DNA of 33,775 bases, taken from Bacteroidota bacterium. Lineage in GTDB: Bacteria > Bacteroidota > Bacteroidia > NS11-12g > UBA955. Location: the NCBI GenBank assembly GCA_025354385.1, contig JANXMZ010000016.1:1-33775 (forward strand), given 5' to 3'. Positions 16,958 to 25,511 of this stretch are shown here, in pieces. The position numbers and the translations under genes are program-made. Within the stretch, counting starts at the first letter, position 1. Each line of letters opens with the position of its first letter. The notes under the pieces are model-generated. The model did no database searches. It saw only the letters and a program-made list of their open reading frames with translations, and was not told the origin of the DNA.

Positions 16958-17755
16958 ATGAAAGAAAAGCATTCCTTTTTCCTTTCCCTTGTTGTTCTTA
17001 CCCCACTGCTCAATTCATGCAGTTCGTTATTCTACAGGCCCAATTCAACACCCATCCCGCTCTTTAAAAATGAAGGCGACATGTTTCTTGAAGCCTCAAC
17101 AGACTTGAGGAATTCTTACGACATTAAATATGGGTTTGTTACACAAGGAAATGAGGTCAAGCCACCGGTGGCGGTGTATTTTGGCTTTGGAGGTTCAGAA
17201 CTTAATTATTCGCAAACCGATACATTAAATGGCAATACCTTTACGCGCAACTGCAGTTCGGGGACAGAAACCTTTAATATGGGTTTTGGTGGTTTCATAG
17301 AGGAGACCTACAGTAAAAATTTTAGGTTGGAGGCTTTTATTGATATGGCCCTTGGAGGATTCAACAATAAGGTGAATGGGGACAGCCCTTTTTTAAAAGG
17401 GCATTTCTCTAGGCTGGGGGCCTTGATAAATTTGGGTTATACAACCACCGATAACAAATTGAGCTATGCGTATTCCGCCAGGTTCAGCAGGATACATTTT
17501 TACGACATCTCCGGTCAAGGCAACATTTGGAAAGAGGATATAAACAAGTTGTATCATACTGGCCATTACAATGTCCTTATGCACAGCATCATGTTCAGGT
17601 ATGGTTTTAAGAATATTAAACTGGAAGCTCAAGGAAGCCTTTCACAAGGTTTGTACCCTGCCTCGGAAAAGAACGCCATACCAAGGTATAATATGAATTT
17701 TAGTTTAGGTGTGTTCATCAATTTCAATATTTTTGGAGCCTACAGGGATCAATAA
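16958..17755 (+). CDS. Lipoprotein with beta-barrel-like character (paralog B)
   Basis: A 265-aa protein with a lipoprotein signal (LLNSC, Cys at about 21). The mature part opens SSLFYRPNSTPIPLFKNEGD, then EASTDLRNSYDIKYGFV, and later LSYAYSARFSRIHF and NAIPRYNMNFSLGVF, matching paralog A (12341-13135) in the same order and spacing; I estimate about 40% identity by eye. Gly-rich amphipathic strands suggest a beta-barrel or beta-sandwich at the outer membrane. It is transcribed from its own consensus promoter, after the terminator of the T9SS gene. Function unknown. Confidence 0.75.
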   Translation: MKEKHSFFLSLVVLTPLLNSCSSLFYRPNSTPIPLFKNEGDMFLEASTDLRNSYDIKYGFVTQGNEVKPPVAVYFGFGGSELNYSQTDTLNGNTFTRNCSSGTETFNMGFGGFIEETYSKNFRLEAFIDMALGGFNNKVNGDSPFLKGHFSRLGALINLGYTTTDNKLSYAYSARFSRIHFYDISGQGNIWKEDINKLYHTGHYNVLMHSIMFRYGFKNIKLEAQGSLSQGLYPASEKNAIPRYNMNFSLGVFINFNIFGAYRDQ

Positions 17756-17799
17756 TTAGTCAACCCTTCATAAGTTTTTAGTAAATTTATTTTATTTAT

Positions 17800-17961
17800 T
17801 CAACACGTTCTCTTTTTAAATGAAACATTTTTAATATCTCTCTTATTCAAATACCAAATTAAAATTGCCATTGGGGCAACACAAATAAAAATAAATATAA
17901 TTAAGGTTACTCGCACTAAGTTCATCTCCATTTGTTCCAATTTTAATTCGCCTAAAGTCAT
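17800..17961 (-). CDS. 53-aa single-helix membrane protein
   Basis: A short open frame from ATG 17961 to TGA 17800 encodes MTLGELKLEQMEMNLVRVTL, then a hydrophobic helix (LIIFIFICVAPMAILIWYL, about residues 20-38), and a basic tail (NKRDIKNVSFKKRTC). The charge distribution places the tail inside by the positive-inside rule. It lies 19 bases downstream of the beta-barrel gene on the same strand, so it is probably the last gene of the AbrB-like / beta-barrel / small-protein run. No family recognised. Confidence 0.5.
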   Translation of the reverse strand: MTLGELKLEQMEMNLVRVTLIIFIFICVAPMAILIWYLNKRDIKNVSFKKRTC

Positions 17962-17980
17962 TTCAAAAATTAAAACTTTA

Positions 17981-18652
17981 TTATGGCTTGAAATCTAATA
18001 AAAATTTAATTCCGTAGCTATACAATCTTGAGTCTTTTAAAATCCATTCATTGCCATAAATTCTAAAGGTAGGTGCTATCGATAAATTATAGTGATAGTT
18101 GATTGGGAATGTATACCCTATGCTAATCGTTGGTACAGTATTCCACTGACTTTTATTTTCATAACTAATTATGTCGGAAGTACCATCTCCATAAAAAACC
18201 TGTCTTTTGGTGGTATGGCCTACTTGCCCTACCAAATCAGCACCAACAGCAATAAAGAAATCCTCTCCATTGAAATCATATTGAAATGCCAATGGTAATT
18301 GAAATTCGTGAAACTCACCTTTGGTTTCAATTTTAGATTCTGTGATATAACCTGTCATCGGATTTACATTGGAGCCTAAGCGCAATCCTACCTCCATATT
18401 TCGATAGCCTTTTAAACCATAGCCAGCACCTACTCTTAGAAAAAAACTATTATTCACTTTTAATTTCAATTGTACACCAACAGCAATTCCTGCTTTGGGC
18501 ATCCATGCTTCTTGATGCTTAGGATCTGTGTAATTTAAAGACGTAAAATCTGGCATAACATAGATACTTCTAACAGTTTTAGATCTAACAATTGGCACTT
18601 GTGCATTTATTAGGAAAGGCAGTAAGCAAAAAACAAAAACGACTATTTTCAT
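17981..18652 (-). CDS. Outer-membrane beta-barrel protein
   Basis: A 223-aa protein with a signal peptide (MKIVVFVFCLLPFLINAQ) and a mature part made of alternating amphipathic strands ending in aromatic residues (AGIAVGVQLKLKV, NSFFLRVGAGYGLKGY, HEFQLPLAFQYDF, FFIAVGADLVGQVG, YGIKFLLDF). This is the pattern of small 8-10-stranded Bacteroidota barrels (OMP_b-brl-type). No enzymatic motif is seen. It follows the AbrB/MazE-like gene by 17 bases, an odd pairing, and is followed by the 53-aa membrane protein. Confidence 0.75.
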   Translation of the reverse strand: MKIVVFVFCLLPFLINAQVPIVRSKTVRSIYVMPDFTSLNYTDPKHQEAWMPKAGIAVGVQLKLKVNNSFFLRVGAGYGLKGYRNMEVGLRLGSNVNPMTGYITESKIETKGEFHEFQLPLAFQYDFNGEDFFIAVGADLVGQVGHTTKRQVFYGDGTSDIISYENKSQWNTVPTISIGYTFPINYHYNLSIAPTFRIYGNEWILKDSRLYSYGIKFLLDFKP

Positions 18653-18669
18653 ATTGATCTTTGAGTTAA

Positions 18670-18912
18670 TTACCCTTCGTCAAAATTTTCATCTTCAAAA
18701 ACATCAGCCATTAGCAATTGATCATCGCCATTCTCATGCATTTTTTTGAATGCCTTCTCCCATCCTTTTCTTGGCTCTGTCTTTGGTTTTAAAATGATGT
18801 ACCCTTTTTCAAGAATGCGTTCAATCTTATCGCTAATATTATACTTTTCTAATATTGTCTTTGAAAGACGAATACCCTTTGAGTTGCCTATATTGATTAC
18901 TGAAAGTTCCAT
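18670..18912 (-). CDS. AbrB/MazE-type DNA-binding protein, no partner toxin
   Basis: An 80-aa protein with the swapped-hairpin AbrB/MazE fold signature near the N-terminus: IGNSKGIRLSKTILEKYNI, followed by a short beta strand region GYIILKPK. The C-terminal half (WEKAFKKMHENGDDQLLMADVFEDENFDEG) is acidic, like the toxin-neutralising tail of MazE antitoxins. Normally such a gene is followed by a mazF/pemK toxin; here the next gene, 17 bases on, encodes a beta-barrel protein, and no MazF-like frame is visible nearby. It may be an orphan antitoxin or a stand-alone transcription regulator of its operon. Confidence 0.8.
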   Translation of the reverse strand: MELSVINIGNSKGIRLSKTILEKYNISDKIERILEKGYIILKPKTEPRKGWEKAFKKMHENGDDQLLMADVFEDENFDEG

Positions 18913-19029
18913 TGGTATCTAATATGTTATTACAAAGTCATTACATTTTAATTGAATTTCAAAATTATTTTTACAATGATTTGTAAGATATGCTTCTAAA
19001 ATATTTAGCATCGCTTTGTAAATTCACCC

Positions 19030-19551
19030 TTACTTCAACAGTTCCCACAATATTATTCCAGCGCATACTGATACATTGAAAGAGTGTTTGGTACCAAATT
19101 GGGGAATTTCTATGCAGGCATCGCACAAGGCCAGCACATCGTTGCTTACCCCATCTACCTCGTTACCAAAAATAAGCGCCCATTTTTCGTTGGCTCCCAC
19201 ACTAAAATCTTTTAAACTCATGCTGCCTTCCGCTTGCTCTATGGCCGCTAGTTTGTAACCCTCTGCTTTTAGTTTCTTACATACCTCTAATGTACTTTCT
19301 ACATGCTCCCAAGTCATGCTATCTTCTGCCCCCAATGCAGTTTTGTGAATATCCCGGTGAGGCGGTGAACCTGTTATTCCACACAAATAAATTTTCTCAA
19401 TTCCAAAACCATCCGAGGTGCGAAAAATACTGCCCACATTATTCAAACTGCGAACATTGTCGAGCACAATGGCAATTGGTTTTTTCTCGAGTTGTTGGTA
19501 TTGATAAATTGTTAATCGGTTCAGTTGATGTGTAGCTAACTTGCGGAACAT
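19030..19551 (-). CDS. TrmH-family (SpoU) RNA 2'-O-methyltransferase
   Basis: A 173-aa SPOUT-class methyltransferase that would transfer a methyl group from S-adenosylmethionine to a ribose 2'-OH of tRNA or rRNA. The three SpoU motifs are present: motif 1 VLDNVRSLNNVGSIFRTSDGFG, motif 2 ALIFGNEVDGVSNDVL, and motif 3 IEIPQFGTKHSFNVSVCAGI, which form the trefoil knot. There is only a short N-terminal extension, no L30e-like RNA-binding domain, as in small TrmL/TrmH-like proteins. The exact RNA target cannot be read. It is divergent from mutS with 49 bases between starts. Confidence 0.9.
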   Translation of the reverse strand: MFRKLATHQLNRLTIYQYQQLEKKPIAIVLDNVRSLNNVGSIFRTSDGFGIEKIYLCGITGSPPHRDIHKTALGAEDSMTWEHVESTLEVCKKLKAEGYKLAAIEQAEGSMSLKDFSVGANEKWALIFGNEVDGVSNDVLALCDACIEIPQFGTKHSFNVSVCAGIILWELLK

Positions 19552-19600
19552 TTTGGCGGGTGGTATTTATTTGTATTTTTCCTTCTAAAAATGGTAAACT

Positions 19601-22204
19601 ATGAGTGCAAAGATAACAGATAATCAAACACCGCTGATGAAGCAATATTTCGGATTTAAACAAAAATATCCGGGGGCCTTGTTATTGTTTAGAGTAGGCG
19701 ATTTTTACGAAACCTTTGGCGAAGATGCCATCTGCGCTTCGCAAATTTTGGGCATTGTACTCACCAAACGCGGAGCGGGCAGTAGCAGCGAAATTGAATT
19801 AGCAGGCTTTCCGCACCACTCTTTGGATACCTATTTACCGAAGCTTGTGAGGGCCGGTCAGCGTGTGGCCATTTGCGACCAACTCGAAGATCCCAAAGCA
19901 GCCAAAGGCATAGTGAAAAGAGGCGTTACCGAATTGGTAACACCAGGCGTTGTTTTTAACGATAAGGTGTTAGATACACGCACCAATAATTATTTAGCGG
20001 CTATTTATTTTAATGGCAACATTGCGGGTTGTTCTTTTTTAGATATTTCTACTGGTGAATTTTTAGTAGCCGAAGGTCCCTTAGATTACATCGATAAATT
20101 ATTGAATAGCCTGCGCCCTTCTGAAGTTATTTTAAGTAAAAATCAAGCCAAACAATTTAAAGAATTAACCGGCGAAAAATTTTATCAATTCACGATTGAT
20201 GATTGGGTGTTTCAATTGGATTATACCCAAGAAAAATTATTGTCACACTTTGGCACTACTACCCTCAAAGGGTTTGGTATAAGCCATTTGCCGAATGCTA
20301 TTATTGCAGCAGGTAGCTCCTTGTATTACCTCGAGCATAACCAACAAAGCAATATCAATCACATTAATACCATTAGCCGAATTGATGAAGATAATTATGT
20401 GTGGTTCGATCAATTTACCATTCGAAATTTAGAGATCCTCTACCCTACTTACCAAGGTGGCAAATGTTTGGTAGATGTGCTCGATAGAACGTTGACGCCT
20501 ATGGGCAGTCGCATGCTGAAAAAATGGTTGGTATTGCCTTTAAAAGATTTACCAGAAATTAACAACCGCTTAAACACGGTTGAGACCTTCATTCAAAACA
20601 CAACTGCTTTTACCGAGATAGCGGCTCAACTTAAACAATGTGGAGACATAGAAAGAATCATCTCTAAAATATCATTGCTAAGAGCCAATCCTCGTGAGGT
20701 ATTGCAATTGGCAAGGGCTTTAGATTGTGTTAAAAACATCAAACAAATTACGAGTCATTTGCCGGGTTCTGAAATGCAAATTTTAAATGAGCAACTGAAT
20801 CCTTGTCAGACTTTGATTGATAAAATTACTCGCGAAGTAAAAGTAGATTCTCCATTATTGGTGAACAAAGGCGGTGTGATTAATGATGGTGTAGATGCAG
20901 AATTAGATGAGTTAAGAGCCTTGGCTTACAGTGGTAAAGATTATTTGGTAGGCATACAAAAACGCGAGACAGAACGCACGGGTATTTCGTCTTTAAAAAT
21001 TGCTTTCAACAGTGTGTTCGGTTATTATTTAGAAGTTACCAATACCCATAAAGACAAGGTGCCCGAAGATTGGATTCGCAAACAAACCCTCACCAATGCC
21101 GAGCGCTACATTACCCAAGAATTAAAAACCTACGAAGAAAAAATATTAACGGCCGAGAGTCGCATTTTTGAAATCGAAAACAGATTGTACAGCGAGCTAT
21201 TGCATTTTATGAGCAGCTATATTACCGCAGTGCAATTGAACTCACAGCTACTAGCACGCATCGATTGCTTGGTAAGTTTTGCGCAAGTATCGCAACAACA
21301 CAATTATGCGAAGCCAAGCATCAATGATGGCTTCGATTTGAATTTAATTAATTGCCGTCACCCCGTTATCGAACAACAATTAAAAATTGACGATACCTAT
21401 ATTCCCAATGATATTGCACTCGACAAAGAGAAGCAAAGAATTGTGATTCTTACCGGCCCCAACATGAGTGGTAAGAGTGCGGTATTGCGCCAAACGGCTT
21501 TGGCTGTATTGATGGGTCAGATAGGTTGCTTTGTTGCAGCAGAGCGCGCTGAATTCGGCATGGTGGATAGAATATATACCCGTGTAGGTGCTAGCGACAA
21601 TATATCAAGTGGTGAGAGTACCTTTATGGTAGAGATGATAGAAACCGCAGGCATTTTGAACAATGTGAGTGAGCGCAGTTTAATTTTATTAGATGAAATA
21701 GGAAGAGGCACCAGCACTTTCGATGGGGTATCCTTAGCATGGGCCATAGCCGAGTATTTGGGCAAGCATCCGATGAGTCCTAAGACCATATTTGCCACCC
21801 ACTATCACGAGTTGAACGAACTTGAAAAAAATGTAGAGGGCATTTGCAATTTTCATATCTCGATTAAAGAAACCAAAAACAAAATATTGTTCTTGCGCAA
21901 ATTGGTAAAAGGCGGCAGCGAACACAGCTTTGGTATACACGTGGCCAAGATGGCGGGTGTGCCATTAACCGTGGTGCAAAGAGCCGAGCAGATACTTTCC
22001 GAACTCGAACAAGACCGCACACAAGTCAGCGGCCGCGAAACTTTGAAGACCATTAAAGTACCCCAATACCAACTCACCATGTTTGGTGTCAGCGATCCTA
22101 AAATAGAAGACCTTCACCGACAATTAAAAAATTTGGAGGTGAATGCATTGACACCTATTGATGCGTTGATGAAATTGCAGGAACTAAAAAAACTGGTTGA
22201 GTAG
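19601..22204 (+). CDS. mutS: DNA mismatch repair protein MutS
   Basis: MutS recognises base mismatches and small loops and recruits MutL. The 867-aa protein is a full-length MutS1: mismatch-recognition motif FYETFGEDA with F35-x-E37, connector and lever domains, then the ABC-type ATPase with Walker A GPNMSGKSA (about 619-627), a signature region SSGESTFMVEM, Walker B LILLDEIGRGTSTFDG and the H-loop in ATHYHEL. The C-terminus ends in a helix-rich tail (LTPIDALMKLQELKKLVE), the dimer/tetramer part of MutS1. This same 3' end recurs in diverged form at 22811-22932. It starts at the second of two close ATGs; the first is out of frame. Confidence 0.98.
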   Translation: MSAKITDNQTPLMKQYFGFKQKYPGALLLFRVGDFYETFGEDAICASQILGIVLTKRGAGSSSEIELAGFPHHSLDTYLPKLVRAGQRVAICDQLEDPKAAKGIVKRGVTELVTPGVVFNDKVLDTRTNNYLAAIYFNGNIAGCSFLDISTGEFLVAEGPLDYIDKLLNSLRPSEVILSKNQAKQFKELTGEKFYQFTIDDWVFQLDYTQEKLLSHFGTTTLKGFGISHLPNAIIAAGSSLYYLEHNQQSNINHINTISRIDEDNYVWFDQFTIRNLEILYPTYQGGKCLVDVLDRTLTPMGSRMLKKWLVLPLKDLPEINNRLNTVETFIQNTTAFTEIAAQLKQCGDIERIISKISLLRANPREVLQLARALDCVKNIKQITSHLPGSEMQILNEQLNPCQTLIDKITREVKVDSPLLVNKGGVINDGVDAELDELRALAYSGKDYLVGIQKRETERTGISSLKIAFNSVFGYYLEVTNTHKDKVPEDWIRKQTLTNAERYITQELKTYEEKILTAESRIFEIENRLYSELLHFMSSYITAVQLNSQLLARIDCLVSFAQVSQQHNYAKPSINDGFDLNLINCRHPVIEQQLKIDDTYIPNDIALDKEKQRIVILTGPNMSGKSAVLRQTALAVLMGQIGCFVAAERAEFGMVDRIYTRVGASDNISSGESTFMVEMIETAGILNNVSERSLILLDEIGRGTSTFDGVSLAWAIAEYLGKHPMSPKTIFATHYHELNELEKNVEGICNFHISIKETKNKILFLRKLVKGGSEHSFGIHVAKMAGVPLTVVQRAEQILSELEQDRTQVSGRETLKTIKVPQYQLTMFGVSDPKIEDLHRQLKNLEVNALTPIDALMKLQELKKLVE

Positions 22205-22224
22205 TTATATTATAGGCTATCGAA

Positions 22225-22770
22225 ATGAGCGTACATTATCACATATTAGTTCCAGAGAAAGTGCCAGAGAAAGAGGCTAATAATGTGGCAACGCTAGTGA
22301 TTAATTATTTGATTGAAAGAAAAATTATTCACTCAACTAAAACAGATTGTGCTTTCAGTGATGAATTAGGTTATCCCCCAGCAGAGAATTACGCAGATGT
22401 GGTGCACCATGCACAAGACAACTTTTATAGGATGAATCCAAATGGCGTTTCGGTAACATTAAAAAGATCGGTTTTTCACGCAAGCGATTTGGAAGCAATC
22501 CTTTGTCCAAAATGCGGTAACAACATTTTAGATTTAGAATGGAGTGATGCAGTAAGTAAATGGTATAACAATGAAAAAGACCATTGGATAGAATGTTCAA
22601 AATGTAAGGACATCAACCCTATTACTGACTATGAATTTCAACCTACTTGGGCCTTTGGATATCTTGGGTTTCAATTTCATGATTGGGGTATTGATTTTAA
22701 AGAAAGTTTTATAAATGAGTTAGAAATTCTAACGGGTTATGCTTTTAAAGTAATAGTTTGTCATTTATAG
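22225..22770 (+). CDS. Zinc-ribbon protein of unknown function
   Basis: A 181-aa soluble protein beginning MSVHYHILVPEKVPEKEANNV. Two CxxC pairs, CPKC (about 94-97) and CSKC (about 123-126), form a likely zinc ribbon separated by 25 residues containing a WYNNEKDHW stretch. The rest has a YADVVHHAQDNFY segment and an aromatic FQPTWAFGYLGFQFHDWGIDF stretch split over the C-terminal third. I recall similar short proteins starting xxHYHxLVPE scattered in bacteria but know no function. It lies 20 bases after mutS, and a second mutS tail follows it, so it is probably acquired DNA. Confidence 0.65.
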   Translation: MSVHYHILVPEKVPEKEANNVATLVINYLIERKIIHSTKTDCAFSDELGYPPAENYADVVHHAQDNFYRMNPNGVSVTLKRSVFHASDLEAILCPKCGNNILDLEWSDAVSKWYNNEKDHWIECSKCKDINPITDYEFQPTWAFGYLGFQFHDWGIDFKESFINELEILTGYAFKVIVCHL

Positions 22771-22810
22771 TATGTGCTATTCAATAATTTTAAACTGACA
22801 ACAAACTAGA

Positions 22811-22932
22811 GTTACTATTAGCAAGCCTAAAACTGAAGAGCTAAACCGACACTTAAAAGCATAGAGGTGAATTCGCTCACTCCAATTGATGCGTTGATGA
22901 AGTTGCAGGAGTTGAAAAGATTGGTGGATTAA
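22811..22932 (+). pseudogene. Duplicated, frameshifted 3' fragment of mutS
   Basis: About 110 bases aligned to the last part of mutS (22097-22204). The fragment reads SKPKTEELNRHLKA, then after a one-base deletion EVNSLTPIDALMKLQELKRLVD and a TAA at 22930-22932. The true mutS tail has SDPKIEDLHRQLKN, LEVNALTPIDALMKLQELKKLVE. Identity by eye is roughly 75-80% in DNA, with many synonymous changes, so it is not a recent local duplication. It more likely came from, or was left by, a related mutS allele. It has no start and cannot be translated as such. Confidence 0.85.
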
Positions 22933-22986
22933 ATTAATTTGGGAATTATATTCATTTAACAAATCTAAAGCAAAATATGACTAATA

Positions 22987-24699
22987 TTAATTGCCTCCAC
23001 TTTTGTCTTTAATATACATCTCCAAATTTTGCTTCAGTATCATGAATATTGAAGCCTCAACAGGCAAACTACCTCCTAAAATACTTAGATTTGCATCTTC
23101 CCAGCTATACGTTTCAAATTCTATGTTTCTATACTTTGTAATCAAGGTATTATATTCTATTTTTCCTAATTCAAGTTCAATGAGTATCTTCATTTTTGAT
23201 GAGTTCTTATTTCTTAATTTAAAAACATCAATTTTTCCGAAATTTAAATACATATCGTTTGAGATTTTTGATTTAATCACATGTGGTACAATAATGATTG
23301 TATTAAAATAATTTTTATGACTTAGTTCATGCTTTAAAAGTGGAAAAATTTCAGCTATTATATCTTCATAACCATTTAAAACCGAATTCCAATAATTAAA
23401 CAATAATCTCTTACCGGCAAGAGGAAATTTTCCGGTTTTTAATATTTTATCTGTCAATTTATTATAATCTACTTTTGAATACGACAACCGTTTTATCAAT
23501 TCTTTCCCATCCATTCTAATGTTTTGTATATAATCTAAAGCCTTATAAAGATTATTCTCCATTGATGGATATTGCTTCATTAAAATTATTTGCGATTCTG
23601 GAATTATTTTCAAAAATTCCTCAATTTTAAATTTTAGAAGAATCAAATTAAGTTCACCAGTCTCTGAATCTGCAAGGTTTCTAAACTGTGAATCCCTTAT
23701 AGAGAACAAAAATTCATATTGAACAAATTTACTTTTTGATTGAATCAACTTTCTTTCTAAAGTTAATTCAAGATATCTCCAAATGCGTTCATATGCATGT
23801 GCAATAGGATCCTTCAACAATGGATTAGAATTTGAAAACGATGTGTAACTAGGAAAATTTGCAACAAATTCAAATATATTTTTATTATCATAAAATCTGA
23901 ATATTTGTTTGCTATTTTGATTCCAATCAATTGCAATCAAGGAATATGTTAAACAAGAATCAGTAATTGGGCCAAAAGTGACAATGCCAAATTTCCAAAA
24001 ATCCCCTCTAAATAAAATTTTCACAACATTAAACTCATTTTTAAATAGTTCGTTTAATTTGTCTAAAAAAATATGAAATTGCACATAATATTCATTAATA
24101 TCTTTGTCACTTTGTATAAACTGAGATTTAAGATTGATTAATTCAGTCTTTAATTCATCATGCTTTTGACCTAATTCAATAGACTCATTAAGCAATAATT
24201 TATGCTGTTCAACAATTCCATTCCATAATTCATACGTGAAATCATTTGATATTTCATTTTGTTCTTCGAATTTAACACTAATACTTTTTTGCTTTACATT
24301 TTTATTTAAGGCCTTGTTAATTAAGTCTGAAGCTAGATTACGTTTTAGTTCTATCCAGAATGCCTTTTTCCCATTTTGATCCACCGCTATTAATAGAAAT
24401 GGTAGTTGACAATCCTTTGCATACGAGAGTGTTGAAAGGTCTATATTATATGACGGGTTGGTATAATTATTTTTTAATGTTTTTACCTGAACTTCTAATT
24501 TGCCTATTGGAAACTCATCTTTTATTAGCTCAATATAGCCATCGTAATTAGGTGTCTTATCTATTTTGAACAAATGTGGAAAAGCACGTTCTTTATCAAG
24601 TATTTGTTCCACTATCGATATACTATTAGCATCAGAGGAGGTATTTTTAGAGTATTTTTTTGGCCTTAATTTCAAACTTGAATTTTTAACTTCTTCCAT
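22987..24699 (-). CDS. DUF4365 (PD-(D/E)XK nuclease-like) protein with a large C-terminal region
   Basis: A 570-aa protein. The first 120 residues match the DUF4365 pattern of predicted PD-(D/E)XK-fold nucleases: NYDGYIELI (Asp53, Glu57) and GKLEVQVKTL (Q71-V-K73), the D...(E/Q)xK catalytic arrangement, followed by TLSYAKDCQLPFLLIAVD and AFWIEL. A coiled-coil-like stretch (about 168-200) then leads into about 370 residues I do not recognise, rich in Ile/Lys/Asn/Phe. DUF4365 domains occur in anti-phage and restriction-like loci. It is the third gene of a minus-strand operon after the SIR2-like and DUF2971 genes; 29 bases separate it from the restored DUF2971 stop. AT content is high compared with the housekeeping genes. 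Confidence 0.7.
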   Translation of the reverse strand: MEEVKNSSLKLRPKKYSKNTSSDANSISIVEQILDKERAFPHLFKIDKTPNYDGYIELIKDEFPIGKLEVQVKTLKNNYTNPSYNIDLSTLSYAKDCQLPFLLIAVDQNGKKAFWIELKRNLASDLINKALNKNVKQKSISVKFEEQNEISNDFTYELWNGIVEQHKLLLNESIELGQKHDELKTELINLKSQFIQSDKDINEYYVQFHIFLDKLNELFKNEFNVVKILFRGDFWKFGIVTFGPITDSCLTYSLIAIDWNQNSKQIFRFYDNKNIFEFVANFPSYTSFSNSNPLLKDPIAHAYERIWRYLELTLERKLIQSKSKFVQYEFLFSIRDSQFRNLADSETGELNLILLKFKIEEFLKIIPESQIILMKQYPSMENNLYKALDYIQNIRMDGKELIKRLSYSKVDYNKLTDKILKTGKFPLAGKRLLFNYWNSVLNGYEDIIAEIFPLLKHELSHKNYFNTIIIVPHVIKSKISNDMYLNFGKIDVFKLRNKNSSKMKILIELELGKIEYNTLITKYRNIEFETYSWEDANLSILGGSLPVEASIFMILKQNLEMYIKDKSGGN

Positions 24700-24728
24700 T
24701 AATTTATAATTTTTAACACAATTGCTTT

Positions 24729-25443
24729 TTACCAGATATCAGGTCTTAACCACCTTGTTAAAGCAGAATCCTTAATATTCCTCTCAAATCCCATATTAAT
24801 AATTTTATTTTTTATTGCTAAAAATTCCTCTTTCCTTAATAGGGGGTTAATCAAAATTTAATTTATTAGGTTCACCAATATAAAAACCAACTCCATCGCC
24901 TAACTCCTCGTTAACTCTTTTAACAATAAGCCGGTATTCATTCTCATATTTGAATGCTGCTTCTTTCCTAAAAGACGAATGAGCAATTTTACTCCTATTT
25001 AATGTATCTGATTTTACATTAATTAGATTTTTATAAACCACCTTACCATGTATAAACTGGGTTTTATAACAAAAACGGAAACTATTTTTAATAAAATAGT
25101 CATTCATATATTTCATTAATTTGTCCCTATTAAATCTAATGGCAATATTCTTGCGATTTTCTTTACTCTCAGAATAAGTATCCCAAAATGCTATGGACTC
25201 CTTATTTGCCAAATGCCAACAACTAATTAAAATTGTTCTCATTCTTCTTTCAATTTTTTCGTAATTGAAAGGAGTATCAGTAAGATCGTCAATTTGTACA
25301 CACTCCATTTTATCCCCAAATTTATCTGCTCTTGAAAACCAAATTGCACCATTTTTGAGAAACTCTTCAACTCTATTTAGAGGAAGAAATTTAAATAAAT
25401 ATCTTTCTGTTATATTTCTTGTATTATATGTTTTCCAAGTCAT
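24729..25443 (-). pseudogene. DUF2971 protein gene with a late frameshift
   Basis: The intact part (25443-24847, 198 aa) has DUF2971 features: YLFKFLPLNRVEEFLKNG, IWFSRADKFGDKME, SCWHLANKESIAFWDTYS and FRKEAAFKYENEYRLIVKR. It ends GEPNKLNFD and a TAA. If one T of the TTTT run (plus-strand AAAA at 24853-24856) is removed, the frame continues as LINPLLRKEEFLAIKNKI ... SALTRWLRPDIW and stops at 24731-24729, giving a 237-aa protein, a normal length for the family. The extension is clearly protein-like. DUF2971 function is unknown; the family is seen near toxin-antitoxin, Abi-like and defence genes. The single-base shift may be a sequencing error, a decayed gene or slippage. Confidence 0.75.
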
Positions 25444-25511
25444 TTATTTCAAAATTTAATTTTGGACTTATGAGTGTTTTTATTTACCTATTTATATACC
25501 AACATTATTTA

